From Deinandra increscens subsp. villosa (lineage: Eukaryota; Streptophyta; Magnoliopsida; Asterales; Asteraceae): a stretch of DNA of 64,000 nucleotides. The position numbers were made by a program, and so were the translations under genes. Within the stretch, counting starts at the first letter, position 1. Each line of letters starts with the position of its first letter. Location: the NCBI GenBank assembly GCA_039602395.1, contig JBCNJP010000012.1:21890396-21954395 (forward strand), written 5' to 3'. Of this stretch, positions 10,356-22,472 are shown piece after piece. The notes below the pieces were generated by a model that saw only the letters and a program-made list of their open reading frames with translations, did no database searches and was not told the DNA's origin.

Positions 10356-13300
10356 TGTGACGCCCACTCCCAGACTTGGCTCCAGAAGGGGTCACTAATC
10401 GGACTTACTCATGAACACATGGTACAACAGAGATAACTAAGCAGCGAAAATAAAAAAAAATTCATTTATTTATAAGCCAAGTACAACAGTAAGGAAGATA
10501 CGACGTAATTTAACAACTAGATCATATCTAAGTTTATTGCCAGTCTACTACCGAGTCCTTTCCTGATAGCTTGCCCACCTAGTATGTTCTCACCAGAGTC
10601 CTTTCCTTGCTATTTTAATCAGCACCTGGCATACATATGTTTTTGGAAAGGTCAGCTTACGCTGGTGAGTTCTATGTATTTCAAAATGAGTTACCTTTGC
10701 CTCGAAAGTTTATTCCAAGGCTTGGGCCTAACGACCCTCTTTTATCAAACATTTATCGAGTATAAAACATAACAAAATTATACTATAGCTTTAAAACCAT
10801 TATTCTTTAAACATTTATCAGGTATAAGCATTATACCAAAATATAACCCTTAAACATTTATCAGGTATAAAACGTAGTTATATCAAAACATTCATTTATT
10901 TAAGGGTTATTGGCTTCAAATAATCCTAACTATCACTTTTTGGCCAATAACACTCCCAACTATCGAATTTCCCTCTGGCACTCCCAACTATCAATATATT
11001 TTCATCCACCACTCCCTCCGTTATTTTTTTTAACTCCGTTAGTCATCTGCTTATGTGGCTGTCCTACATGGTATAAAATGATTATGTGGATGTCTACGTG
11101 GCTTGTGGCCACGTAGGCAGATGACTAACAGGGTTAAAGAAAATTAACGGAGGGAGTGGTGGAGGAAAATATATCGATTGTTGGGAGTGCTAGAGGGAAA
11201 TTCGTTAGTTGGGAGTGTTATTGGCCAAAAAGTGATAGTTGGGATTATTTGAAGCCAATAATCTTTAAACGTTTTAACAGGTATAAACATAACAGTGTTA
11301 TGTCAAAACATAACCTTTAAACCGTTTAGTACTCAAAGTACTCTGGGTCTCCTAGACCCTCTCTTGTGCAAATAATTATTAGGTAAAAGACATAAAAGAG
11401 TTATAAATATTATAAGCAGTCATTTATTTACTAAGCATTGTCTATTGGAACCACGTTAGTTCCTCGGGAAACCGTCGCCACCAAAATACCTTTTCAATAG
11501 AGCAGCTACCACAGAGAACTGTCGTTCCCCGCTTCTAGTTGTACAACCACCTCTTCCTTTTTCACTAGACAATATCCGCTTAGATTAAAACCTTTTCAAT
11601 CTTTTCATCCTTTTCAAAAGTCCATTTAAATAACTTTTGTATTTGGACTCATAACCTTTTCAACACCAGTCCATCACCCGTATATGAAAATAAACGTTTC
11701 ATAAACGTAATGTTATTGGTCTCGTTCAAACTTTAGTGAAACCTATACTGGACTGAATCTATAACATCTCCTATTGTATTACAGGTGTTTGTATATAGGA
11801 AGTACCGCAGCATATCAACCGTACCTTAATACAACCGGATATGATATAGGATCATTTCAGTATATATTACACCTTATAATCATAACAAGGCCTTAATTTT
11901 ACCCGACACTTATTCGCATACGCAAGCTTAGACCAAAATTCACATTTTTCCGTTTCTCAAAAAGTTTCATCCTTTGCATTACCCGTTTATTATAATTTTC
12001 CCGAGAACAGTATATAACAGGTAATCATCATTCAAACAGTTATAGGTCTTAAAACATTTCATGTATGTGTAAAAGGCATTTTAACACATTTCCTTAACAT
12101 TTCTCATATATATCATCTATAAATCAATTTAGGAATTTAACAGTTTAGGACATTTCACCCGTGACTATTATCACAACCTTTTCACGTATATTTCAAATCA
12201 ACAATTATTTAACAGTTTAATACTCTAAAGCATTTCATCAATAATCATTTTCACAACATTTTCATAACCTTTCACGTATATATTAATCAAAAACCATTTA
12301 ACAATTCTAATAGTTAAAATAGGCAATACTTCGGTTATAAACCATTTGAAGATATTTTCATAGCATTTGGATGTATATCAGCCCGAAATATATTTAAAAC
12401 ATTTAAAACATTAAAGAGTGGGCTCATAGAACTTACCTTATTTTCTTAAGCAGTTAATTCAGGCAAAACCTCTGCTATGCCTTCCAACTAAACCTAATCG
12501 CGTATTGTATGGCGTTAACGCACGGTTTAATACAATAAACACTTCCTATATTTATTTTAACATCTTATTATCTTAATAATATTCAATTATTATGTTCATT
12601 CCTTTATAAAGTTCAAAAAGACCAAAATACCCTTTAGACAGTTATCCTTTTCTTTTAATGATAATATGAAGACACGCATTCCTATAAGTAAACGCTCACT
12701 CCGGGATCTCCTAATGAGGTGTGCTAGTTCCCAGTTGGGATTTATGCGACACCCCCGCTTTGCCAGAAACCGCAGTGTACATGCGCTTACCCTTCCGGTC
12801 CATGCAAACTTCTAAATATCCGATTAACTCGGTATATTCAATACTTTAATATTTATTCATTTTAACTTTATATATATTTATTATATATAAAAACATGTTT
12901 CCATACCAAAATTCAAGTCCCCATACCCTCCAGATTATTTTATATTAAATAATCATATTTAGAAACCCTAATTTCATGAATTTCTCGTTTTATCATCAAA
13001 ACTCATTTTTAATTCAAAGCAACTTAGGTTATCATCCATTATAACATTTTATAATATCCTTTAAAAGATAAAAGCTTAATTCAATACCGTTTACTCAATT
13101 TGGGCAGAGTAACGTTACGACAACCCTAATTTTGACCCGTTTAACAAAACCTATACCAAACCTTTTCCAATTGTGAAATAAACTTAGGGCTTTCTTAAAA
13201 CACATTAAATTAGGATTACCTGCAAAAATTCAGACCCTAATTCCAACCCGATCACCCGATTTTGGCAAAACAAGCTCAAGAACCCTAGATTTTATGCATT

Positions 13301-14678
13301 TTAAAAAATCATACTTAGAAATCGAATTTGCAAAAACTGAGATAGGTTATTTTAGATCATACCTAGGGTAGCTTAACTGTAGATATTCAGCTTCAAACTC
13401 AAAACGAGGTGGACGAATTTGACAGATGAAGATTGCGGACGTGGTTTAGGGTTTTTGGAGATAAATCTCGTGAATTGGCAAGGATTCAAGGTTGATCCGT
13501 GTTCCTTTTATAGCATTCGAGGTCGCAGGGGGTGTGGGCACGTAGGTATGGTGAGTAATCATCGAGATAATGATGTGTAGGGGGCTGGATTAGGCTGCAA
13601 GGTCGAGCCGTTGCCAAAACTGCGACCTGAAGCGGCTCGCGTACTGCTTGGTATCGTTCAGGTAATGACAATTTTGGTCCCTCATCTTTTTATTTACATT
13701 TCAACCCCCAGACTTCTACCAAACTATCATTTTAGGCTTTAATTCATTATGAGGCATATTTATAAAAGCTCGGGACATGCTCGATGATATACGTATACAT
13801 ACGTATATATATATTTCTTTATATGTATATATATTTCATAAATTTGCACTTTAGCCCCTTATACTTTTATTTCTTTATCATTTTATGTACCAAAACATTA
13901 TAGGACATAATTCTAATATTTTTAGGGCTCGGGATACCTTTGATAAGGTTTATATACTTTCGTATTTTTAAATATATAATTATATGTATATATATATATA
14001 TATATCAATTTATATTTTAGCCTCTCTACTTCCATATACTTATTAATTCATGCTCTGATTCACTTTAGGACACATTTATAATAACTTCTAAGCCTCGGGT
14101 TCATATAAATATGTATAATACTCGTATACATTATGTATTTGTTCATTTTTAACAATTATTTTAACGTAAGGATACGTTCTCATTTATTTTTCACATGTTT
14201 AACTATTTTAACACGTATTACCATATATATATTCATCAAATGAATATTTCACATGCATTTAAACCATTTGTATAAATATATATGTATATACTTACACAAA
14301 ATTTAATCGTGTACCCGTATTTTCTTCCAGTTGTCATCATATCAACTTTTAAACACATTTCATTTTGATATCATGTATATCAATTATCTTTGATATAAAA
14401 CACGTATCAATTAACCAACACGTGCATTATTCATATAACCCTATCTTCTATCAATTCATTACCCTTTAATGGGTAAACATGCGTTTTTCATACGTTTCAT
14501 CACGTTTAGCTATCTAGCACATATATCATATGTATCTATAACATAAACATGTATAGATTTGAAATTTATTTCCCTTTACCCATTTATCAACCCATAAACC
14601 ATATCAATATACGTTTTAGCTACTTAATACGTATAGCACACGTATATAATTCAAGTTATGAAATTTTGGGTTGTTACA
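10356..14678 (-). repeat. 5' LTR (4.3 kb) of the minus-strand gypsy element
   Basis: It runs from TGTGACGCCC (10356) to GTTGTTACA (14678) with TG...CA ends. Such length is typical of a few gypsy lineages. Inside are three to four diverged copies of a roughly 45-bp unit containing 'aaacatttatcaggtataa' (10750-11330), a foldback insertion (10907-11261), and AT-rich microsatellites such as the TA-run near 13985-14005. No protein-coding gene is supported here. Confidence 0.85.
10907..11261. mobile_element. Foldback/MITE-like inverted repeat (355 bp)
   Basis: The ends are long inverted repeats: TTATTGGCTTCAAATAATCC at the left and its reverse complement at the right. Pairing extends inward with few mismatches for about 150 bp per arm, so the whole unit can fold into one hairpin. 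It interrupts the 45-bp repeat series of the LTR. I cannot fix a target duplication, so the superfamily is open. It has no coding capacity. Confidence 0.8.
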
Positions 14679-15447
14679 GAAACATAGGCGTGGCCCAGTC
14701 CCAGAAGCTGGCCCAATGCCACATCAACCCAGCGCGACAACGAAAAGAAGAAAAACTCGGAGGGCAGTAGGGTCGAACATCTGCCCTCTTGTTTAGCAGA
14801 ATAGGGTACAAGCCACCAGGACAGAAGTTGATATTGGTTTAAATCTGATTTTCTATCCTTTTATCTTCTCTGCGCCTGGGCCAGTTTCGCACCAGAACCC
14901 ATCTTAGGGTCTTAAAATCATAATTATTCATGTTAAAGGGCCTGCTTAGGAAGACCTTCCTAGTGTTGTACCTATTTCGTGTGTGCATGTTTGGTTAGCT
15001 TTGACCGAAGCAACTAGGCAATTAGGCAGTTTCATTCAGTTTTCTACCTTGACTTTTATTTGGGGTTGCCTTGGTAACTAGGATGTGTCTATAGTCTCGG
15101 TTGCCTTGGTAGTTATCATTTGCGGGGTAGTTTTCATATTGATTACTCAGATTGGAGGTCAGATTCATGCTTAGAATATTCTTATCCGAGTGATATTCGT
15201 CTCATTATTGATTTTTCGTTCATATTTCTGTTGCTTGCTTGTTTAGTTATTTTTATCGTTTCTCTGTTAATTGTTGCAATTAGTTCATTATATCAAGAGC
15301 CTTCTATACGCGTCCTTGGATTGATACCTGATACTTACCGATACTATGCTGCATTCGATGAGTATACTTGCTTAGAGCGTGTAGTAGTCACTCGGGATTT
15401 ATCATTTTAAGACTTGACTGATTTCATAGACTACATTTCACACATCA
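14679..15447 (+). mobile_element. Remnant of a TG...CA insertion (solo-LTR type) in Tekay copy 1
   Basis: It matches the right part of the 25701-28755 insertion (27254 onward), with about 730 bp missing at 14900/14901. It ends CACATCA followed by CAACG, exactly as in copy 2. The minus-strand gypsy element inserted into it, which explains the abrupt left edge at 14679. The reading frame at 15120-15410 is also present in copy 2 at 28426-28716, but its hydrophobic product matches nothing I know. Confidence 0.75.
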
Positions 15448-15929
15448 CAACGTGAAAAGGTCATAGCTTATGCTTCGCGCCAGTTAAAATTTCACGAGAA
15501 GATCTACACCACTCACAACCTGGAACTCAGAGCCGTAGTATTCGCTCGATATGCAGACATTACATATATGGCACCGAATGCAAAGTTTTAACTGACCACA
15601 AAAGCCTCCAGCATATCTTGAACCAGAAAGAGTTGAACATGAGATAACGAAGATGGGTAGAGTTGCTTAGCGATTATGAATGCGAGATCTTATATCACCC
15701 CGGGAAGACGAACGTTGTAGCAGATGCCTTAAGCCGTAAGGAATGTGTGAAACCCATTCGAGTCAGATCCCTCGTTTTGACCATGCACTCAAGCCTACCC
15801 TCCAAGATCCGTGAAGCTCAGCTAGGAGCTCTTAAGGAAGAGAATGTCGAAGTTGAATGTCTACGTGGTATGGACCGTTCATTCGGAATCAAGCCTGACG
15901 GTGACAGATACTTCATGAACAAACTTTAG
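15448..15929 (+). pseudogene. Tekay-like gypsy copy 1: RNase H
   Basis: It resumes at 'cgtgaaaaggtcatagc' with the RNase H sequence (VIAYASRQLKFHE, then VEL-LSDYECEILYHPGK and VVADALSRKE). It is broken by an in-frame stop (...NMR* near 15643) and a small indel near 15545. The domain degrades the RNA strand during reverse transcription. The preceding RT and gag of this copy would lie left of the inserted minus-strand element, outside the window. Confidence 0.8.
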
Positions 15930-17113
15930 GTACCTCTATACGGAGGCATCAGAAACCTAGACATGGACGAAGCCCAAAAATTGAAGTATTCAATCCACCC
16001 TAGTGCTGACAAGATGTACCACAGATTGAGAGAGCTCTTCTGGTGGCCCAATATGAAGATGGAAGTGGCTACGTATGTTGGTAAATGCCCGACTTACGCC
16101 AAAGTTCAAACAGAGTATCAGAAACCTTCCGGTCTACTTGTCCAGCCAATAAATCCCAAGTGGAAGTGGGAACGTATAACGATGAACTTTATCACCAAGC
16201 TGCCGAAAAGCTAAAATGGTAACAATACTATTTGGCTTATCATCGATCGATTAACGAAATCTGCTCATTTCCTAGCCATGAAGGAAAAGGATTCCATGGA
16301 ATGACTAACCGGACTCTATTTGAAAGTGATTTTCTCTCGCCATGGGACTCCCATCACAATCATCTCTGATAGAGATAGTTGCTTCATGTCCTAGTTCTAG
16401 AAATCATTGAACGAAGCTCTAGGTACTCAACTAGACATGAGTACTGCCTTCCATCCACAGACTGATGGCCAGAGTGAAAGGAACATCCAGACCCTTGAAG
16501 ATATGTTACGCGCTTGCATAATTGATTTCGATTATAGCTGGGATGACCACTTGCCCCTATGCGAGTTTTCATATAATAATAGTTATCATACCAGTATCCA
16601 AGCCGCTCGTTCGACGCACTCTATGGTCGAAAGTGCCGATTACCCATATGTTGGTTTGAAATTGTAGATAGCCAAATAACAGGTCTAGAGATAGTCATCG
16701 AGATGACTGTGAAAGCTTCCCAAATTCAAAACCGTTTAAAAGCCGCCAACGACCGTTGGAAAAGCTATGCTGATGTAAGATGGAAGCTCCTATCGTTCAA
16801 ATTCGATGATAAGGTTCTACTAAAGGTTTCCCCATGGAAAGGTGCCATCCGCTTTGGCAAACGTGGTAAGCTAAACCCTCAATACATTGGTCCATCCAAA
16901 ATCCTCGAGAAGGCCGGACCAGTTGCTTACAGACTACAACTGCCAGTCGAACTTAGCAGTGTTCACGACAGATTCCATGTTAGAAATCTGAACAAGTGCC
17001 TTGCAGACGGATCGCTTATCACTCCTCTCAACAAAATCCAAATAGATAAAACCCTTCACTTCGTGGAGGAACCTGCCAAAATCGTTGACCATGAAGTCAA
17101 GAAGCTAAAGTGA
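15930..17113 (+). pseudogene. Tekay-like gypsy copy 1: integrase and chromodomain-like end
   Basis: HHCC zinc-binding part: YSIHPSADKMYHRLRELFWWPN then 'CPTYAKVQ', where the second Cys of the usual CxxC is Tyr. The core includes the STAFHPQTDGQSERNIQTLE motif with its catalytic Glu. The C-terminal part has VLLKVSPWKGAIRFGKRGKL, then FHVRNLNKCLADGS and a chromodomain-like FVEEPAKIVDHEVKKLK. Stops at 16212 and 16665 and around the core make it non-functional. The chromodomain is what marks the chromovirus (Tekay/Del) lineage. Confidence 0.8.
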
Positions 17114-17268
17114 AGCTGAATCCCCATTTTCAAAGTTAGATAGAACTCCCTCCATGGATCCCAGTTTACTCGGGAAGAGAATACCAGTTCAGAGCCAAGT
17201 ATCCAAATCTCTTTCCCAATCAAGCTCCTGCAGATGACACAGTCTGAATTTCGGGACGAAATTCTCTC

Positions 17269-18730
17269 AACTAGGGGAGAATGTGACAATCCGTAAGTTT
17301 CCCAAGTCATATCATATAAATTACTGTTTAAATTACAAATTATCTGTGCATGAATCTGTATTTTAATTTATGTAGATAACATATCATGCAATTGTTCGTT
17401 AGTCTTGGCATATACCCGCAATATTTTGTAAACCGCCGTTAACAATAATGAAATAGTGCTTATTATTTCTGGAACTTTAATAATAAGAAATAAATAAATA
17501 TAAAAGAATTTTTATATTTTCCATCGCCTTTGTAGTACTTATATAATACATGCAAAGTCTGTAATATTATTGAAACGTAAAAATAATCCATACACGATAG
17601 CGTTTATTTATCGACTACTTCCAATAATAAAACATTTTAACGTTAAACATTTTTATAACGTGAAATCTCAATGCTTTATATAAGACGATTAACGTAAACG
17701 TTTTGTCACCATTCAATGCCAATTATTTATTAAACAAAGAGTTGGATCATTTATGTTTTTCTTATATCCGGCGCGTCACCCTAGACCCGACTCGTGAACC
17801 GCATGCATGACCCGCCATGCACACCCCAACCTGTCACCACCTTCGAGCCCACCGAACCCGTCACTCAACCCCACGGCTCGAACCCGACACCTGAAACCCT
17901 CCCCATCAGTTTTGTTGTTTAAACCCCCTAACCAAACTTACTTGATTATTTAAATCCCCAACCAAAGGAATAACACTATACACCTACATCATCATCATCA
18001 TCATCAACATCCTACACCACCTTAAACCTCCCATCACCACCCTAAAACCTAAGAACTTGTACCACCTTTTGACCTCCTGTCCCCTCACCACATGACCCCC
18101 CCCTTGCACCCTCTCCTCTTTCTCGGCTCAAACCCAAACCGAAACCGTCACCCACCCCATCACTTGCAACCAAAAACCTCCCTTCATATTGTGCACACAT
18201 AAATATACTACACTTAAGAGAATACCCACATTCTTAACCCTAGCTCCCACTCAAAACACACACACTTTCTCCATCTCTTCTCTCTACCATCGCCACTTTC
18301 TCGCTCTCTACTCTTTCTCTTGTTTTTCTTTCTTAAACACCATGATACTTGAAGATTAAAGCTACTAGGAGACTCAAGGAAGCAAGATAAAGCCTTCTTC
18401 ACCCTCTTTTTCGGTTCATTCAAGTTAGTGGTGCATATTTTCTAACTTTTCTTTCAAGTTCTTATGTTAGATGACCATATGTTTTTCATTTCACACATTT
18501 AACTTCCTTTGACAAGTCTTGGAAAATAATGGTGATATAAACCTATGTTTTCATGAAAAACTAACTATGATGTTAGTAACCTAACGTTATGTTCGTGGTC
18601 TTGTTAGATCTAGTATATGATATGTTTTTGCTAGTGCTTTCATGTATAGATCTAAGTTAAAACTTATGTTATGATGCTACTATATGTACAAAGTGTCATG
18701 GTTTTGTGTGTAGATCACAAGGTCGGAAAA
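17269..18730 (+). repeat. Tekay-like copy 1: polypurine tract and partial 3' LTR
   Basis: The tract 'aactaggggagaa' (17269-17281) is followed by the LTR start TGTGACAATCCG at 17282. The LTR matches 30588 onward and is cut by the N gap at 18731. It contains a CAT microsatellite near 17990-18005 and a C/T-rich leader-like stretch at 18230-18330. Short ORFs here are not supported as genes. Confidence 0.85.
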
Positions 18731-19230
18731 NNNNNNNNNNNNNNNNNNNNNNNNNNNNNNNNNNNNNNNNNNNNNNNNNNNNNNNNNNNNNNNNNNNNNN
18801 NNNNNNNNNNNNNNNNNNNNNNNNNNNNNNNNNNNNNNNNNNNNNNNNNNNNNNNNNNNNNNNNNNNNNNNNNNNNNNNNNNNNNNNNNNNNNNNNNNNN
18901 NNNNNNNNNNNNNNNNNNNNNNNNNNNNNNNNNNNNNNNNNNNNNNNNNNNNNNNNNNNNNNNNNNNNNNNNNNNNNNNNNNNNNNNNNNNNNNNNNNNN
19001 NNNNNNNNNNNNNNNNNNNNNNNNNNNNNNNNNNNNNNNNNNNNNNNNNNNNNNNNNNNNNNNNNNNNNNNNNNNNNNNNNNNNNNNNNNNNNNNNNNNN
19101 NNNNNNNNNNNNNNNNNNNNNNNNNNNNNNNNNNNNNNNNNNNNNNNNNNNNNNNNNNNNNNNNNNNNNNNNNNNNNNNNNNNNNNNNNNNNNNNNNNNN
19201 NNNNNNNNNNNNNNNNNNNNNNNNNNNNNN
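18731..19230. other. Assembly gap (500 N)
   Basis: Exactly 500 N, a placeholder length. ORFs reported across it are artefacts. The gap joins a gypsy LTR to the middle of a copia RT, so at least one element boundary is hidden. Confidence 1.
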
Positions 19231-20366
19231 CTCAAGAAATCTTTATATGGCTTGAAACAAGCACCTCGACCTGGTACCAACGCTTTGTCGATTATGTTTC
19301 TTCAGTGGATGTCACTCATAGTCAACGTGATCATTCTTTGTCCATCTACAAGAACAGGAAAGACATGGCTTACATTCTTCTGTACTTCGACAATATCATC
19401 CTCCCCACTTCCAATGAGGGCCTTTGTCAACATCTTATGAATCTGTTGGCTAATGAATTCATAATGAAGGATCTGGGCCAATTCACATATTTTTTGGGGG
19501 TTCTGGTCAAACGTGGCTCTACCACTATTCTTCTCTCTCAAGAGAAGTATGCTAAGGAAATACTTGAATGTGCAGACATGACATCTCGTAATCCAGCTGC
19601 CATACCAATTGACATTGGCAGGAAAACAAGCGCCACCGACGGCTCGATCCCGTCTCGAGGACGGCACCGAATACCGTCAGCCATCCGGTGCCCTTTAGGA
19701 TTTAACCTTTACATGGCCCGATATCACCTACATAGTACAAAAGGTGTGCATGTAGATGCATGCTCCACGCACCACCCACGTGCATGCGTTAAAAGGCATA
19801 TTGCGCTCCATCTAGGGTACTCTAGACTTTGGCCTCACACTTTATAAGTCGACCATCACCTCTATGATGGCATACACAAACGCTGATTGGGGCGGGTGTC
19901 CTAATAGACGAAAGTCCACTTCCGGTTATTGCGTCTACTTGGTAGATAGTCTAATCTCATGGTCATCAAAATGTGAAAGTACAATCTCCAGATCAAGTGC
20001 CGAAGCCGAATACCGGGGAGTCGCCAACGTTGTTTCCAAATTTTTTTGGCTAAGAAACTTACTTTTGGAACTCTTTTATCCGCCCTCACACGCTACATTA
20101 GTTTACTGCGATAATTTGAGTGCGGTTTATCTAACTGTCAATCATGTTTAGCATCAATGAACCAAGCATATCGTGATGGACATAAACTTTGTTCGAGAAA
20201 AGCCCGGCGGGGGGGGGGGGGGGGTCAAGTTCGAGTGTTACACGTTCCATCACAATTTCAGATTGCTGACATATTTACCAAAGACTTGCTCAGAGTTCTA
20301 TGCGATGATTTCAGATCTAGTCTCAACATCCACAAACCTCCTGATTCGACTGTGGGGGGTATATAG
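19231..20366 (+). pseudogene. Copia element, C-terminal RT and RNase H
   Basis: It starts at the conserved LKKSLYGLKQAPR of copia RT. The catalytic YVDD is degraded to YFDN (about 19382-19393). A frameshifted stretch (19620-19850) encodes the region before RNase H. RNase H follows as YTNADWGGCPNRRKSTSGYCVYL, then SSAEAEYRGVA and QIADIFTKDLLRVL. A G-run of about 16 at 20208-20223 shifts the frame within the domain. The upstream half of the element is in the gap. Short-LTR lineages such as Ale/Retrofit fit the end structure, but that is inference. Confidence 0.85.
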
Positions 20367-20510
20367 TCAGTCACCATTCATTGTTGTAATCTTTATATTT
20401 TAGGAGAATATAATGTAAATATCTCCTCTATTATAGGTGATTGTAACTATATATATACTGGATCATGATTAATGAAAAGGACGATCAAAATCATAATCTT
20501 ATATGTGTAC
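20352..20510 (+). repeat. Putative short copia 3' LTR
   Basis: After the purine tract 'gactgtgggggg' the sequence changes to an AT-rich segment with 'taactatatatatactgg' and ends around 20510. The start is not a clean TG (TATATAG), so the boundaries are approximate. About 150 bp would suit an Ale/Retrofit-type LTR. Confidence 0.45.
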
Positions 20511-20681
20511 CTTATGCTAGTAGCCAAATTTTAGCTTCTGCGTTGTGGCGGTTTGGTTTGGAATTCTGATGAGAGATTGTAACTTTTCACCTGCACTAAC
20601 TAATGTCTTCTGCAACCGAAAACTCGATAAATAAACAAGAAAATGGATGAGGGGAAGTCGAAGAATGATAGATCGATGTAG

Positions 20682-22472
20682 TTAACGATTACCACCTTCC
20701 ACAATGACACTCTTTTTTTGCTTAGCCAAATGACTAGCGGTAGGTTTCATGAACGATGGACCACTTGATTTAGATAAGTTGACTTTAGCTTTCATAGTAT
20801 CTTGGGGAGTATGACTACGATGCCTCACACCTAAATCAAGCAAAAACAAAACAAATAAAAAATAATTAAGCTTTTAATCACAATAATAATACCATAAAAA
20901 ACCAACATTGATTCAGTTAGGTTATTGAAGTTGTTTAAAATACATATGTACCTAATGTAAACGATAAACATCAGCTACAGACACAAAAAGGCTATATAGA
21001 TTAATTTTTATCGATATGAATGTCATGTACACTCATTCGTTGACGGTAAACGCTATCTTATTACTAATAAAAGACTTTAAACAACTTTTAGTCTAATAAT
21101 ACTTGAGGTTAGGTTTATTTGAGAACCATTATAAAACTAGTGGCTCAGAATTATTTTCAAAAATTCTCAAAACAATTAATTCCATAGAAAATGACACATA
21201 TTTAAAAAAGTATATAAAATGACACATATTTAAAGTAGGGTTATATGAGTCGGTGTGTCGTTTCAAAAGAACTAATAGAAAACATTTTTTCACATTTGGA
21301 ATGCCAGTTCATCAAATTTGACCAACCAAGTTATTATTTTAACATTTTTTTAAATAAGTGCGTTAAATGAGCTATACCTTTGATTTTCACTTCTCTTGAG
21401 GTAGGTTTATGATCAATTTCACAATCTGAATTGCTGGATATACTAGTTTTTTTGTTATCTTCTTTCTTTCTGGAGTTGGTTTTGTAAGATTTCATAGATC
21501 TAGATTTGGCTGCCTTCATGAACTTCATCTTCACAATAAAAGCTTGAAACACACAATAAAATCATATGGGCATGTTAGAATATATCTATAAGTGTTTGTG
21601 TAACATAAATATCATCTAATTAACTACAATTATTTCACTCTCAACAAGCCGACCACTTCGTGATATATATTAGCCGTTAAAAAAATATGCAACGTGCAAG
21701 TGTGATGACATAACCGTTAATAATACATAATAACTAAAAACCGAGTGTATCAGACATAAAGTGTACGCATTTTTATCTCGCCATATCTGAAAACTTATTC
21801 ATGTCACATACATCTCTGTCCACATGGCCACGACCCCGCACAGGGCGGACTTACACTATGCCCAGGGGTAGCGTCCGCTGTCCCTGAACTTTTACCCCGA
21901 CGCGCAATTTTTTTTTTTAGTTTTTCGGTTTTTCGTCGACCCCTGAAACGAATTTTTCGCGACCCCTGGAAGAAATTTTATGGTTTTTACCTAAAAATAT
22001 GATCGAAAGCCCCTTGAAAATATGATTAAAAGCCCGTTAATTACCTAAAAAAAAAATTTCGGGGGCGCTGCCCCCGAACCCCCGTTAGTCCCTACAAATA
22101 TTTTTTTTAACGCTACCCCTGATTTTTTTTTCCTGCGTCCGCCCCTGACCCTACACCACCCTGCCAACGTTCGCCACCCAAGAAAAACTACGTGGGTGAA
22201 CCGGCCTGATTGTGTGAGGGAGCGTGGAGACGTGATAATTAATTAGAGTCGAAATATGAAATAAAGTAATCAACAATCAAACGAACGAATAAATCGAACG
22301 ACTTACGAGAAGGTGGATATTCATGAGCGTAACGAAACCAGCTGTCGGCCTCTGAGTCGCTGTCATCCAGCGAAAAGTCATAAAAATGAGGAGCATCAAA
22401 CTCGTATTCGAAATCGACATCTTCCGAATACGAGGCCTCACCTTCAACAAGATCCTCCTCCATATTTCCCAT
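20682..22472 (-). CDS. TPX2-like N-terminal gene (three exons), probably truncated
   Basis: Exon 1 is 22472-22307, exon 2 is 21542-21378, exon 3 is 20830-20682 (stop TAA). Splice sites are canonical: donor GTAAGT at 22306, acceptor TTTCAAG before 21542, donor GTATAG at 21377, acceptor TTTAG before 20830. All junctions are phase 1 and the spliced ORF is 159 codons. Across the first junction it reads YPPSPFIVK, preceded by YEFDAPHFYDF and ADSWF, the signature of the plant TPX2 N-terminal domain (spindle assembly, Aurora kinase binding). Exon 3 has SGPSFMKPTASHLAKQ, as in TPX2 central parts. Full TPX2 is several hundred residues, so this is a truncated copy or short paralog. The 3' part is absent where the copia element begins. 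The gene model is directly visible; expression is unknown. Confidence 0.7.
21841..22147. mobile_element. hAT-type MITE in intron 1 of the TPX2-like gene
   Basis: A 307-bp element with inverted ends CAGGGCGGAC and GTCCGCCCCTG. It is flanked by 8-bp near-identical duplications, ACCCCGCA (21833-21840) and ACCCTACA (22148-22155). The two differences are transitions. TIR sequence and 8-bp duplication fit the hAT superfamily. It has no ORF. Confidence 0.75.

Larger units (their letters stand above)
1..14678 (-). mobile_element. Minus-strand Ty3/gypsy LTR element without pol, containing a nested insertion
   Basis: The segment 1-1220 is a direct repeat of about 13495-14678, so these are the two LTRs of one element. 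The right LTR (10356-14678) is the 5' LTR in minus orientation. Left of it, 'tctaataccaact' is the reverse complement of an initiator-Met-type primer binding site. Just right of the left LTR is a C-run and 'tttcgtcctcgaaac', the reverse complement of the usual gypsy polypurine tract region. The internal region (1221-10355) minus the nested element is only about 3.2 kb and holds degraded gag but no reverse transcriptase or integrase, so the element is non-autonomous. The 5 bp after the right end (GAAAC) should be the target duplication; the partner lies outside the window. Confidence 0.8.

Noticed and set aside
15120..15410. Membrane-protein-like ORF, also at 28426-28716
   Set aside because: It is present in both copies of the same repeat and its hydrophobicity comes from T-rich DNA. 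There is no domain and no start context, so it is reported only as part of the insertion.
18671..19440. Three long ORFs of about 194-244 codons spanning 18671-19440
   Set aside because: They are translations of the 500-N gap and contain almost no real sequence.
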